Notes under the pieces: model-generated
What the model was told of the DNA's origin: nothing
The model's database searches: none
What the model saw: the letters and a program-made list of their open reading frames with translations, nothing else
Source: Pseudomonadota bacterium
GTDB taxonomy: Bacteria > Pseudomonadota > Gammaproteobacteria > Burkholderiales > Ferrovaceae
Direction: 5' to 3'
Assembly: GCA_021796835.1 (NCBI GenBank)
Contig: JAKABO010000004.1
Coordinates: 1-64,000, forward strand
Length of the DNA: 64,000 bases
Translations under genes and position numbers: made by a program
Shown: positions 54,992 to 63,989 of the stretch, piece after piece
Layout of the letters: the number at the start of each line of letters is the position of its first letter
Position numbering within the stretch: position 1 is the stretch's first letter

Positions 54992-56152
54992 TCAGGGCTT
55001 GCGCGGTGCGGCCGGGAGCGCGCACAGCGCAGCATGACGGGCTGCCCGTAAGCGCTGGGGGATTTCAGCCGGGGTCGGCGCCGAACGCACGAGCGCTGGA
55101 AGATCCAGGGCTTGACAGGCAGTAAGGGCAGCCTTGCCGCGTGTGCTCAGATCGGGTTGGAGATCTTCGAGGATTTCGCCCAGGCATTCCTGCAATTCAA
55201 GAAAGCGGAGGAATCTCTGCGGTCGCCTCCAGGCATCGCATCCTTCCAGCAGGGGGAGCCATTCCCCCGGTTGCTGGGGAGAGAGATGGCGGGCGCCGGG
55301 TCCCAGCGTGCAGGACAGTTCCGTCCACTGGTGTTGTTCCTTGCTCCAGCGCAGGTTTCCAGCCCAGGTTTCGAGGAGGGGGTGCCAGGCCTGGCGGGAA
55401 CTTCCATGAAACAGCGCCGAGACCCAGGCTGCCCAGCGCAGGGGTTGTTCCAGGTGGCGCCGGGCGGCGTGATCCACGGCGTCGTTGGCCAGACCGCCGG
55501 TATGGATCCACAGCGCATCGATGGCGGGAAAAAATTTTTTCAGGGCCCCCCATTCGGCCAATGCCGCGAACATGCGCGCAGGGTTGGCGGTTTCCATGCC
55601 CCTGTTCAGTTCCTGCAGAATGCGTTCGGGAACCAGGGCATCCACTTCGCCGTCGTCGACCATCTGCCGTAAGAGCGCGGTGGTTTCGGGCGCGACGGTA
55701 AAGCCAAAAGGGGCCAGTTTGGCCAGGAAGCGTGCAACCCGCAGGAGTCGGACCGGATCTTCGCCGAAAGCCGGGCTGACGTGACGCAGGATGCGGTTTT
55801 CCAGGTCGGCCAGTCCGCCATGGGGATCGATCAACCGACGGTCAGGGCCCCGCGCCATGGCGTTGAGGGTGAGGTCGCGACGCTTCAGGTCTTCCTCCAG
55901 CGTGACCGTGGGGTCGGCATGGAAGACGAAGCCGCGGTAGCCTGGGGCCGTTTTGCGTTCGGTACGGGCCAGGGCATATTCTTCGTGGGTGACGGGGTGC
56001 AGAAAAACCGGGAAATCCCGACCAACGGGCTGAAACCCGCGAATTTTCATTTCCTCCGGGGTGGCCCCCACCACGACCCAATCCCGGTCGGCGCCAGGAA
56101 GTCCCAGCAGTTCGTCACGGAGGGCGCCGCCCACTTCGTAAATCTGCATCAT
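54992..56152 (-). CDS. cca: CCA-adding tRNA nucleotidyltransferase
   Basis: Cca adds or repairs the 3' CCA end of tRNA. The 386-residue protein has EVGGALRDELLGLPGADRDW (class II pol beta site), RDFPVFLHPVTHEEYALART, EEDLKRRDLTLNAMARG, DPHGGLADLENRILRHVSPA and EDPVRLLRVARFLAKL, fitting the bacterial class II enzyme. The region where E. coli Cca has its HD phosphohydrolase motif reads WAAWVSALFHG, so no HD pair is visible. The ATG overlaps the slt stop by 4 bases. Confidence 0.92.
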   Translation of the reverse strand: MMQIYEVGGALRDELLGLPGADRDWVVVGATPEEMKIRGFQPVGRDFPVFLHPVTHEEYALARTERKTAPGYRGFVFHADPTVTLEEDLKRRDLTLNAMARGPDRRLIDPHGGLADLENRILRHVSPAFGEDPVRLLRVARFLAKLAPFGFTVAPETTALLRQMVDDGEVDALVPERILQELNRGMETANPARMFAALAEWGALKKFFPAIDALWIHTGGLANDAVDHAARRHLEQPLRWAAWVSALFHGSSRQAWHPLLETWAGNLRWSKEQHQWTELSCTLGPGARHLSPQQPGEWLPLLEGCDAWRRPQRFLRFLELQECLGEILEDLQPDLSTRGKAALTACQALDLPALVRSAPTPAEIPQRLRAARHAALCALPAAPRKP

Positions 56153-58119
56153 CGGGTACCTGCCAGCTCATCCAGCAGTGCATGCAGGCGATGACTGGGC
56201 GTGGAATGGAGGCGCTGTTCATAGACGATCTGGTTATACAGGATCTGCTGGACATAGTCCCGGGTTTCATCGAAGGGGATGTTTTCGAGAAAGGTGCGCG
56301 GATCGCCTATCCCGGCGGAGGTCCAGATCTGGACACGCAGGGGGCCGGCGTTATAGCCCATCGTGGCAAGGATCGGGTTGCCCAGGAGTTGCGCCAGATG
56401 GTTCAGGTAATAGGTCCCGAGAAGGATGTTGATGTCCGGTTGATCGGCCTCTTCGGCACGATAGTTTTTGAGGCCGCTGCGCCGGGCAGCCCAGCGGGCC
56501 GTTGCCGGCATCAACTGCATCAGGCCCTGGGCGCCGGTACGGGAACGGGCGATGCTGAAAAAGCGACTCTCCTGGCGGATGAGCGCAAGCACCCAGGCTT
56601 CGGAGAGATGGAATCGGGAAGCATTGGCCTGAATTTGGGACTGGTAGGGATAGGGGAAGAGCAGGGCCACATCCCTGGGCGAATCCGTATGTTCCGCGCT
56701 GTGAATGCTCCGGTCATACCAGCCCAGTTGGAAGGCCTGCTGGGCGGCTGCCAGGTGTTGGAGAGGGGTCAGGGCAGGTTCGATCTGGCTCCACTCCCTC
56801 TGGGCTTCCGGCAGCAATCCCAGGCGATAGAGGCGCAGGGGGCGCTCCAGCAGGGCACGGGTTTCCTTTTGGACATCCGGCCCCGGTGGCGCAGGCTGGG
56901 GCGGCAGGTGAAGTTCCTGACCTCGTTCTTCCAGAGCCAGCAGCCCATAGTAGGAAGGCGATTGGGCGACCTCCTCGAGCAGGGCGAGGGCTTCCGCAGA
57001 ACGGTGTTCCTCTTCCAGGGCGCGCGCTTTCCAGTATTGCCAGACGGGCTTCCGGGCCAGGGGGGGCGGTAGGCGGGTCAGAGTGTCCAGAACGGTGGCC
57101 CAGTCCTGCTGGCGCAGGGCGACCCGGATTTTCCAGGTCAGCCATTCGGCCTCGGTGGGTTGAGGAGTCACCTGCCGAAACCACTCCAGGGATTGGGGAT
57201 CCAGAGCCCAGGCGCCCTGAAGCGCGATCTGTTGCCAGCCCCAGGCCTGGTCCTCCGGGTCGAGGTGCGTGGAGGCATCCGTCCACCAGGCCGCTGCGGC
57301 CTGGGGGTCATGGGCGGCCAGGCGGAGAGTGGCATACAGCAGGAGTTCGCGTTGTGCGCGGGGGGAGTGGGCGTCCGTGGGGGGGCTCTCATCCAGAAAC
57401 TGACGCGGACGGCCTGCGGCCAGGGTCAGGTCATCTTCATTCAAGCCCTGGAAGGGCGGGAAAAAACTATTGATGTAACGGGCTTTCCGAATCTGGTTGC
57501 GGGATAGGGCGTGACGCAGTGCCTGCCAGAGGTCCTCTGCACGGATGCGATGGGCCGCGACCAGTTGCCGGAATACCGGGTCACAGGAGTCGGGCCAGGA
57601 GGCATCGGAACGCCAATAGGCCACGGCAGCGTCGAAGAAGTCCGTTTGAGCGTCAGCGAAAAGAGCCTGCCAGTGGTAGCACTGAAGGGAGGGGTGGTGG
57701 GCGTCCTCTGGACGAAATTGGGCTTCAAAGGTTTTCCAGTTCTGGTTTTGTCCCAGTTGGGACAGCCAATGGGCGCGTAACAGGGGCGTGAGCGGACTGT
57801 TGGGATAATCACTGAAAAATTCCTGCATTTCCGGAACCAGATAGGCGTTTCTCTGGGTCAGTCGCCCTTCCAGAGCCCAATATCGGGGATAATCGGAAAG
57901 TTGGCCGAGCGCGCGCGCCGCGATGGATTCGAGCGTAGCCTGGTCATGTTGCTGGAACGCGCGCTGGGCGCGCAGCAATTCTTCGTCGGTCAAGGGCGGC
58001 GCGGGAGCAGGTTGCACGCTGACCGGGGTGTCGTCGGGCACGGCCAACTCTGCGGCGGGGATGCACCAGGGGACCAGTCCGAGGAGCAGGAAGGGGAAGC
58101 GAATCAGAAAACCGGACAA
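56149..58119 (-). CDS. slt: Soluble lytic murein transglycosylase
   Basis: Slt cleaves peptidoglycan glycan strands to 1,6-anhydro ends. The 656-residue protein has a signal peptide (LSGFLIRFPFLLLGLVPWC), a long alpha-superhelical ring (about residues 60-470, full of Trp, Ala and Leu), and a C-terminal lysozyme-like domain with the catalytic Glu in WVLALIRQESRFF (near 520), GAQGLMQLMPATARWAARR and LATMGYNAGP. Size equals E. coli Slt70. I chose TTG at 58119 with GAGG 8 bases upstream, since it gives a normal signal peptide; the frame is open upstream to 58236. AnmK in this window uses the anhydro sugar it releases. Confidence 0.9.
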   Translation of the reverse strand: MSGFLIRFPFLLLGLVPWCIPAAELAVPDDTPVSVQPAPAPPLTDEELLRAQRAFQQHDQATLESIAARALGQLSDYPRYWALEGRLTQRNAYLVPEMQEFFSDYPNSPLTPLLRAHWLSQLGQNQNWKTFEAQFRPEDAHHPSLQCYHWQALFADAQTDFFDAAVAYWRSDASWPDSCDPVFRQLVAAHRIRAEDLWQALRHALSRNQIRKARYINSFFPPFQGLNEDDLTLAAGRPRQFLDESPPTDAHSPRAQRELLLYATLRLAAHDPQAAAAWWTDASTHLDPEDQAWGWQQIALQGAWALDPQSLEWFRQVTPQPTEAEWLTWKIRVALRQQDWATVLDTLTRLPPPLARKPVWQYWKARALEEEHRSAEALALLEEVAQSPSYYGLLALEERGQELHLPPQPAPPGPDVQKETRALLERPLRLYRLGLLPEAQREWSQIEPALTPLQHLAAAQQAFQLGWYDRSIHSAEHTDSPRDVALLFPYPYQSQIQANASRFHLSEAWVLALIRQESRFFSIARSRTGAQGLMQLMPATARWAARRSGLKNYRAEEADQPDINILLGTYYLNHLAQLLGNPILATMGYNAGPLRVQIWTSAGIGDPRTFLENIPFDETRDYVQQILYNQIVYEQRLHSTPSHRLHALLDELAGTR

Positions 58120-58189
58120 GACGAAAACCTCATGGGAAAGGCAGGACAGCACCGTATTATGCGGGAATTTTTTCGGAAAAGGGGGAGCC

Positions 58190-58726
58190 ATGAAGGAGGA
58201 ACAGGAACAGCGACGCCTGCTGCATCGACGCGTCATAGAAGTGAATGGTTACGCGCGACCGGACGGCTGGTACGACGTGGAGGGCGTATTGCGGGATGTC
58301 AAGGGGCATGATGTGGCCATGGTCGAAGGATGTCTGCCTGCCGGTACGCCCATCCACGACATGTTTTTGCGCCTGACCGTGGATGATGCCCTGTTGATCC
58401 GCGAGGCGGAAGCGCGCATGACCAGCCGGCCTTATCCGGGAACCTGCGAGAAGATCGTTCCCGAATACTCCTCGTTGAAGGGGGTGACCATCGCGCCGGG
58501 GTTTACCCGGATCGTACGGAATCGGCTGGGCGGCATTCATGGCTGTACGCATTTGACGGAACTGGTGGGGATCGTGGCGACGGTGGCTTTTCAAACCCGT
58601 TACGGCACGCTCTCGCCGGAGATGAAGGAACGTCCGCCTCATCTGGACGGATGCCATGCCCTGGCCAGCACGGGGGAGGTGGTGGCGCGTTTTTACCCCC
58701 ATTGGTCGCGGGCAGGCACAGAATGA
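58190..58726 (+). CDS. DUF2889 family protein
   Basis: DUF2889 proteins have no known function. The 178-residue product matches: LLHRRVIEVNGYARPDGWYD, VEGVLRDVKGHDV, PAGTPIHDMFLRLTVDDALL, and HGCTHLTELVGIVATVAFQT with conserved His/Cys residues that could bind metal. GGGGGAG lies just upstream of the ATG. It diverges from slt and precedes sucC by 62 bases. Confidence 0.88.
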   Translation: MKEEQEQRRLLHRRVIEVNGYARPDGWYDVEGVLRDVKGHDVAMVEGCLPAGTPIHDMFLRLTVDDALLIREAEARMTSRPYPGTCEKIVPEYSSLKGVTIAPGFTRIVRNRLGGIHGCTHLTELVGIVATVAFQTRYGTLSPEMKERPPHLDGCHALASTGEVVARFYPHWSRAGTE

Positions 58727-58788
58727 GGGCGGGGTTTTCAGGTACAATCAGCGCTTCACAGGCTCCTTTCATAGAGAAGACGTAGACC

Positions 58789-59952
58789 ATGAAAATCCAT
58801 GAATATCAGGCCAAAGCGCTCCTCCAGCGCTTTGGGGTGGCGGTTCCGCGCGGGTTTCCGTGCTTCACGGTCAGTGAGGCCGTGGCTGCCGGGCAGCAAT
58901 TGGGTGCAGGGGTGCGCGTGGTCAAGGCGCAGATTCATGCAGGGGGGCGCGGGAAAGGCGGGGGCGTCAAGGTGGTGCGTACGGATGCCGAACTGGAAGA
59001 GGCCGCGCGCCGGATCATGGGCATGCAACTGGTGACTCATCAAACCGGCCCCCAGGGGCAGACCGTTCGCCGGTTGCTGGTGGAAGAAGGCGCGGATATT
59101 CGTCAGGAACTCTACCTCGGCATGGTGGTGGATCGCAACACCCAGCAGGTTGCCCTGATGGGCAGCGCGGCGGGGGGGATGGACATCGAGGAAGTGGCTG
59201 CGCATCACCCGGAACAGATTCATACGGTGCAAATAGATCCGGGGCAGGGGTTGTTGCCGGCCCAGGCCGAAGCCCTGGCCCGCCGGATCGCGGTGCCGGA
59301 GGCCCTGGTGCCGCAGGCGCGGGACCTGATGCTGGGCTTGTACCGTGCCTTCGTCGACAGCGATGCCAGTCTGGCCGAAATCAACCCCATGGCCGTGACG
59401 GGAGACGGGCGGATCCTGGCGCTGGATGCCAAATTCAACTTCGACGACAATGCGGCGTTTCGCCATGGCGAATGGCAGGATTGGCGGGATCTCGACGAGG
59501 AGGATCCCAACGAGATCGCAGCTTCGCGCCACGGCCTGTCGTACATTTCCCTGGAGGGCAACATCGGATGCCTGGTCAACGGGGCTGGGTTGGCCATGGC
59601 CACCATGGATATCGTCAAACTCTACGGCGGGAGCCCGGCCAATTTTCTGGACGTCGGCGGTGGAGCCACCACGGAAAAAGTCACGGAAGCCTTCAAGTTG
59701 ATGTTGTCCAATCCGGAAGTACAGGCCATCCTGGTGAATATTTTCGGCGGCATCATGAAGTGCGACGTGATTGCCGAGGGCGTGGTGGCAGCGGCGCGAC
59801 AGGTTCATCTGACCGTTCCCCTGGTGGTGCGCCTGGAGGGGACCAACGTGGAACTGGGGAAACGGATTCTGGCGGAATCGGGGCTTCCCATTCTGTCAGC
59901 ATCCAACATGGATGACGCAGCGGCCCAGGTGGTCGCCGCAGCGCGGAGATAA
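58789..59952 (+). CDS. sucC: Succinate-CoA ligase (ADP-forming), beta subunit
   Basis: SucC with SucD makes ATP or GTP from succinyl-CoA in the citric acid cycle. The 387-residue protein has [20 protein letters not shown], the ATP-grasp region with [58 protein letters not shown] and [20 protein letters not shown]. Length is standard. The ribosome binding site is weak. sucD follows after 2 bases. Confidence 0.97.
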   Translation: MKIHEYQAKALLQRFGVAVPRGFPCFTVSEAVAAGQQLGAGVRVVKAQIHAGGRGKGGGVKVVRTDAELEEAARRIMGMQLVTHQTGPQGQTVRRLLVEEGADIRQELYLGMVVDRNTQQVALMGSAAGGMDIEEVAAHHPEQIHTVQIDPGQGLLPAQAEALARRIAVPEALVPQARDLMLGLYRAFVDSDASLAEINPMAVTGDGRILALDAKFNFDDNAAFRHGEWQDWRDLDEEDPNEIAASRHGLSYISLEGNIGCLVNGAGLAMATMDIVKLYGGSPANFLDVGGGATTEKVTEAFKLMLSNPEVQAILVNIFGGIMKCDVIAEGVVAAARQVHLTVPLVVRLEGTNVELGKRILAESGLPILSASNMDDAAAQVVAAARR

Positions 59953-59954
59953 GC

Positions 59955-60836
59955 ATGGCCATTCTGATTGACAGGAATACGCGGGTACTGACCCAGGGAA
60001 TCACCGGCAAGACGGGCATGTTTCACACCCGCCTGTGTCGCGAGTATGCCTTTGGCAAGGAATGTTTCGTCGGCGGGGTGACCCCGGGCAAAGGCGGGCA
60101 GGATTTCGAGGGGGTTCCGATTTTTGATTCAGTGGCGGAAGCACGTCGGGAAACCGGCGCCAATGCTTCGGTGATCTATGTTCCTCCGCCCTATGCGGCG
60201 GCGGCCATCGATGAAGCCGTGGAAGCGGGGATCGAACTGGTGATCTGTATCACGGAGGGGATTCCGGTGCGCGACATGATCCAGACCCGTTATCGCATGC
60301 GTGGCAAATCAACCCTTCTGGTGGGCCCGAACTGTCCGGGCGTGATCACCCCCGGACAACTCAAGATCGGCATCATGCCCGGGCACATTCACCAGCCTGG
60401 CCCGATCGGGGTGGTCTCCCGTTCCGGGACGCTGACCTACGAGGCTGTGGGGCAATTGCGCGAGTTGGGGCTGGGGCAGTCCAGTTGCGTGGGAATCGGC
60501 GGCGATCCGGTCAACGGCATGAAGCATCTGGAAGTGATGCAGCGGTTCAATGACGATCCGGCCACCGAGGCGGTCATCATGGTGGGGGAAATTGGCGGTT
60601 CGGACGAGGAAATCTGTGCGCGCTGGATCAAGGCGCACATGACCAAGCCCGTGGTGGGGTTCATTGCCGGCGTGACGGCCCCGCCGGGTAAAAGGATGGG
60701 GCATGCGGGCGCCATCATTTCAGGAGGGCAGGGAACGGCTCAGGAAAAGTTGGCCACGATGGAGGAATGCGGGATCAGGATTACGCGCAATCCCGCCGAA
60801 ATGGGGCGGACTTTGCAAGCCGTGCTCAAGGGGTAG
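59955..60836 (+). CDS. sucD: Succinate-CoA ligase (ADP-forming), alpha subunit
   Basis: SucD binds CoA and carries the phosphohistidine. The 293-residue protein has DRNTRVLTQGITGKTGMFHT (CoA fold), VGPNCPGVITPGQLKIGIM, GRSGTLTYEA-like RSGTLTYEAVGQL, GIGGDPVNGMKHLEVM, and GKRMGHAGAIISGGQGTAQE with the active-site His. Its last 11 bases overlap the convergent fur gene. Confidence 0.97.
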   Translation: MAILIDRNTRVLTQGITGKTGMFHTRLCREYAFGKECFVGGVTPGKGGQDFEGVPIFDSVAEARRETGANASVIYVPPPYAAAAIDEAVEAGIELVICITEGIPVRDMIQTRYRMRGKSTLLVGPNCPGVITPGQLKIGIMPGHIHQPGPIGVVSRSGTLTYEAVGQLRELGLGQSSCVGIGGDPVNGMKHLEVMQRFNDDPATEAVIMVGEIGGSDEEICARWIKAHMTKPVVGFIAGVTAPPGKRMGHAGAIISGGQGTAQEKLATMEECGIRITRNPAEMGRTLQAVLKG

Positions 60837-61266
60837 TCTTTGGCGTGCGATGGGGGCAGGAGGCGCGCTGGCAGTTGGCGTAGATCTGGAGGGAATGCTC
60901 CTGGATCGAGAAGCCCCGCTGTTGGGCAATCTGGGCCTGGCGGTTTTCGATCTCGGCATCAAAGAACTCTTCCACGTGTCCACATTGCAGACAGACCAGA
61001 TGGTCATGATGGGTTCCCTGGTTGAGTTCAAACACGGCCTTGCCGCTTTCGAAATGATGACGGACCAGCAAGCCGGCTTGTTCAAACTGGGTCAGCACCC
61101 GGTAGACGGTGGCCAGACCGATGTCCATGCCTTCCTGCTGAAGACGGCGGTAGACTTCTTCCGCACCCAGATGGCGGGTGTCGCTGGTTTCAAACAGGGC
61201 CAACACCCTGAGGCGGGGAAGGGTGGCTTTCAGTCCGATGTCCTTGAGATCTTGGGGGGCGCTCAT
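60826..61266 (-). CDS. fur: Ferric uptake regulator Fur
   Basis: Fur represses iron-uptake genes when Fe(II) is abundant. The 146-residue protein has the winged-helix part (LKATLPRLRVLALFETSDTR, HLGAEEVYRRL, LATVYRVLTQFEQAGLLVRH), the metal site HHDHLVCLQCGHVEEFFD with the first Cys pair, and a C-terminal CQRASCPH with a second Cys pair. All known ligand positions appear present. It diverges from bamE, the usual betaproteobacterial order. Confidence 0.95.
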   Translation of the reverse strand: MSAPQDLKDIGLKATLPRLRVLALFETSDTRHLGAEEVYRRLQQEGMDIGLATVYRVLTQFEQAGLLVRHHFESGKAVFELNQGTHHDHLVCLQCGHVEEFFDAEIENRQAQIAQQRGFSIQEHSLQIYANCQRASCPHRTPKTTP

Positions 61267-61321
61267 ATTGCCTCACGGGGGGTTGGAATTGGTTCATTAT
61301 AAAAGCATTCAGGTGAAAGGG

Positions 61322-61870
61322 ATGATAAAGCGTACGGTAACGATGGGCATGCTGACTGGGGCAGGTTTGTTTCTTGCGGGATGTTCCAACTGGTCGTGGT
61401 ATTCGATTCCCGGGGCTTCTTACCTCAAACCCTATACGCTGGACATCCAGCAGGGCGTGATCATCGACTCGGACATGGTTGCGCGCCTGAAGGAAGGAAT
61501 GACCCGCGCGCAGGTGGCTTATACTTTGGGGACCCCCTTGCTCAAGGATCCTTTTCACAAGGATCGCTGGGATTATATCTACTACGTGCGAGAGAACGGG
61601 CGGTTGAGTCATCCCCATGACCTGACGGTTTATTTCAAGGACGACAAGATGGTTCGTTATGCCACGGATTATCCGATCGGTGCCGCCGCGCGGTCGTCGG
61701 ATGCCCCTCAGGCGGTTCCCGCAGCCGATGGAGCTCCTGCGGTTCCCCCCGCCGGCTCTTCTCCCCCGGCGCCGCAGCAGGAGGCCGCCCCGAATCCTGA
61801 CGGAAGTGCCGGAGGGGCCGCCGGGACGGCCAAGGGCGGTGTGATCGATGCCGGGAAGACCGGAGAATGA
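61322..61870 (+). CDS. bamE: Outer membrane protein assembly factor BamE (OmlA/SmpA)
   Basis: BamE is a lipoprotein of the BAM complex that inserts outer membrane barrels. The 182-residue protein has a lipobox LAGC (Cys near residue 20), SYLKPYTLDIQQGVIIDSDM, LKEGMTRAQVAYTLGTPLLK with DPFHKDRWDYIYYV, the SmpA/OmlA core. The last 60 residues are a Pro/Ala/Gly-rich tail (QAVPAADGAPAVPPAGSS), longer than in E. coli BamE and probably disordered. The start at 61322 has AAAGG directly before it, so spacing is short. It overlaps dapB by 4 bases. Confidence 0.9.
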   Translation: MIKRTVTMGMLTGAGLFLAGCSNWSWYSIPGASYLKPYTLDIQQGVIIDSDMVARLKEGMTRAQVAYTLGTPLLKDPFHKDRWDYIYYVRENGRLSHPHDLTVYFKDDKMVRYATDYPIGAAARSSDAPQAVPAADGAPAVPPAGSSPPAPQQEAAPNPDGSAGGAAGTAKGGVIDAGKTGE

Positions 61871-62670
61871 GCGCGCTCGTTTTGGGCATCGCGGGCAGTG
61901 GCGGGCGCATGGGGCGGGCGTTGGTGGAAGCCATTGCGGGCGCGCCGGATCTGCGTCTGGGCCTGGCCCTGGAGCAGGCGGACAGTCCCTTCATCGGGCG
62001 TGATCCGGGGGATTGGCTGGGCACGCCACTGGGTCTTGCAATCACCTCTGACGTTCAGGCCGGGTTGGAACGATGTGCGGTGCTGATCGATTTTACCCGT
62101 CCCCAGGCCACCCTCGAGCATCTGGCGGCCTGTGTGCGGCATAAGCGGGGGATGGTGATCGGGACGACCGGTTTCAGTGCGGCTGAGAAAGCGCAGATCG
62201 AGGAGGCCAGTCAGGAGATTCCCATCGTCTGTGCGCCCAACATGAGCATGGGCGTGACCGTGGCGCTGGCGCTGCTGGAGCGGGCCACCCAGTGGTTGCC
62301 CGACGATTACGATCTGGAAATCACGGAAGCCCATCATCGCCATAAAGTGGATGCTCCATCCGGGACGGCATTGCGCATGGGCGAGGTGGTCGCCAAGGCA
62401 CGTGGCTGGAACTTGCCGGAGGTGGCGGTGTATGGGCGTCAGGGGACCACGGGCCCGCGCCCTTCCCGGACCATTGGCTTTGCCACGGTGCGAGGCGGGG
62501 ATGTCGTGGGCGATCATACGGTGTCTTTCATGGGGGAAGGCGAGCGCCTGGAAATCACCCACCGTGCCAGCAACCGGGCCACCTTTGCCCAGGGTGCGGT
62601 GCGGGCCGCCCGTTTTGTGGCGGACCAGGCGGCGGGGCTTTATGATATGCGCGCCGTGCTTGGGTTGTAA
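61867..62670 (+). CDS. dapB: 4-hydroxy-tetrahydrodipicolinate reductase
   Basis: DapB reduces hydroxy-tetrahydrodipicolinate in lysine and diaminopimelate synthesis. The 267-residue protein has the nucleotide fold LGIAGSGGRMGRALVEAIAG, VLIDFTRPQATLEHL, VIGTTGFSAAEKAQIEEA, APNMSMGVTVALALLERA, the catalytic EAHHRHKVDAPSGTALRMGE and VVGDHTVSFMGEGERLEITH. Its ATG overlaps the bamE stop, so an outer membrane assembly factor is cotranslated with a lysine gene, as in related genomes. Confidence 0.96.
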   Translation: MSALVLGIAGSGGRMGRALVEAIAGAPDLRLGLALEQADSPFIGRDPGDWLGTPLGLAITSDVQAGLERCAVLIDFTRPQATLEHLAACVRHKRGMVIGTTGFSAAEKAQIEEASQEIPIVCAPNMSMGVTVALALLERATQWLPDDYDLEITEAHHRHKVDAPSGTALRMGEVVAKARGWNLPEVAVYGRQGTTGPRPSRTIGFATVRGGDVVGDHTVSFMGEGERLEITHRASNRATFAQGAVRAARFVADQAAGLYDMRAVLGL

Positions 62671-62727
62671 TTATTTGAAATAACTTGATTATTTTCTTTT
62701 CGCCGGGAGGTCTTCCGGGCCCCGGAG

Positions 62728-62756
62728 TTGCTTTTTGGCGTGTTTTGCGCTAACAT
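62728..62756 (+). promoter_or_regulatory. Probable promoter of carAB
   Basis: TTGCTT at 62728-62733 and TAACAT at 62751-62756 have a 17-base spacer, giving a start site near 62763, only a few bases before the terminator-like hairpin in the leader. Confidence 0.5.
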
Positions 62757-62769
62757 TCCAACAATCGGA

Positions 62770-62809
62770 AACGGGAAAGGTGCGCGTCGATGCGTCTTTC
62801 CCGTTTTTT
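62770..62809 (+). terminator. Terminator-like hairpin in the carA leader (attenuator candidate)
   Basis: Arms AACGGGAAAG (62770-62779) and CTTTCCCGTT (62796-62805) enclose a 16-base loop and are followed by T to 62809. It lies between the dapB stop and carA, with a promoter upstream of it. A ribosome site (AAAGG, 62776-62780) in the left arm precedes an ATG at 62790 that opens a short reading frame [13 protein letters not shown]. It could end dapB transcripts, control carAB, or both. Confidence 0.7.
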
Positions 62810-62835
62810 CACATCACCCCCTTCAGGAGTTAGTC

Positions 62836-63987
62836 ATGGCTGTAGAACTGCCCTCGTCCTCTCGTCGGGTGCCTGCCTTTCTTGTGCTGGCCGATGGCAG
62901 CGTTTTCAGAGGCTATTCCATCGGAGCCGAAGGGCACAGGGTGGGGGAGGTGGTGTTCAACACGGCCATGACCGGGTATCAGGAAATCCTGACGGACTCC
63001 TCCTATTGCCGCCAGATCGTGACCCTGACCTATCCGCATATCGGGAATGTGGGTGTCAATCCAGACGATGAGGAAGCTGCCGAATTGTTTGCGGCCGGCC
63101 TGGTCGTCCGGAACATTCCGCGTCAGTTGTCCAGTTGGCGTGCGCAGGGAGGGTTGCCCGAATATCTCAAGGCGCGGGGCATGGTTGCCATGGCGGGGGT
63201 GGATACCCGCCGCCTGACTCGCTTGTTGCGTGAAAAAGGCGCTCAAAACGGCTGTATCTGGACAGGAGAGGAGAACATTCCAGCCGCGCTGGAAGCGGCC
63301 CGTGCCTTCCCGGGTCTGAACGGCATGGATCTGGCCAGAGTGGTCAGTTGCGCCCAGCCCTATTCCTGGACGGAGGGGGTGTGGAACCGGGGCGGAGAAA
63401 AGACCCGGGCAGAGGCGCGCTTCCGGGTCGTGGCCTATGATTTTGGCGTCAAGCGCAACAGTCTGCGCATGTTGGCGGAGCGGGGGTGCGATGTTCAAGT
63501 GGTTCCCGCCATGACGCCGGCTCAGGAAGTCTTGTCCCGGCGTCCGGACGGGGTTTTTCTGTCCAATGGTCCCGGCGATCCCGAGGCTTGTACCTACGCC
63601 ATTCAGGCCGTTCGCGAGTTGATGGCGGCACGGGTTCCCCTGTTCGGGATCTGTCTGGGGCATCAACTGCTCGCCCTGGCTTCAGGGGGGCGCACCCTCA
63701 AGATGAAATTCGGGCACCATGGCGCCAATCATCCGGTCCTCGACCAGCAAACCGGGCAGGTTTTGATCACCAGCCAGAATCACGGGTTTGCGGTGGATCC
63801 CCGGGATTTGCCCGCCCATCTCACGGTAACCCATGTTTCCCTGTTCGACGGGAGTTTACAGGGGCTTGCCCGGACCGATGTTCCGGCCTTCAGTTTTCAG
63901 GGGCATCCTGAAGCCTGTCCGGGGCCTCATGACGCGGCTCCCCTGTTCGACCGCTTCATCGCGCTCATGCAAGAATCTGGAATCTGA
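62836..63987 (+). CDS. carA: Carbamoyl-phosphate synthase small subunit
   Basis: CarA supplies ammonia from glutamine to CarB for arginine and pyrimidine synthesis. The 383-residue protein has [40 protein letters not shown], and the glutamine amidotransferase domain with [33 protein letters not shown] (catalytic Cys near residue 275), [11 protein letters not shown] and [15 protein letters not shown] (catalytic His and Glu). CAGGAG precedes the ATG at 62836. carB starts 2 bases after the stop. Confidence 0.97.
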   Translation: MAVELPSSSRRVPAFLVLADGSVFRGYSIGAEGHRVGEVVFNTAMTGYQEILTDSSYCRQIVTLTYPHIGNVGVNPDDEEAAELFAAGLVVRNIPRQLSSWRAQGGLPEYLKARGMVAMAGVDTRRLTRLLREKGAQNGCIWTGEENIPAALEAARAFPGLNGMDLARVVSCAQPYSWTEGVWNRGGEKTRAEARFRVVAYDFGVKRNSLRMLAERGCDVQVVPAMTPAQEVLSRRPDGVFLSNGPGDPEACTYAIQAVRELMAARVPLFGICLGHQLLALASGGRTLKMKFGHHGANHPVLDQQTGQVLITSQNHGFAVDPRDLPAHLTVTHVSLFDGSLQGLARTDVPAFSFQGHPEACPGPHDAAPLFDRFIALMQESGI

Positions 63988-63989
63988 CC

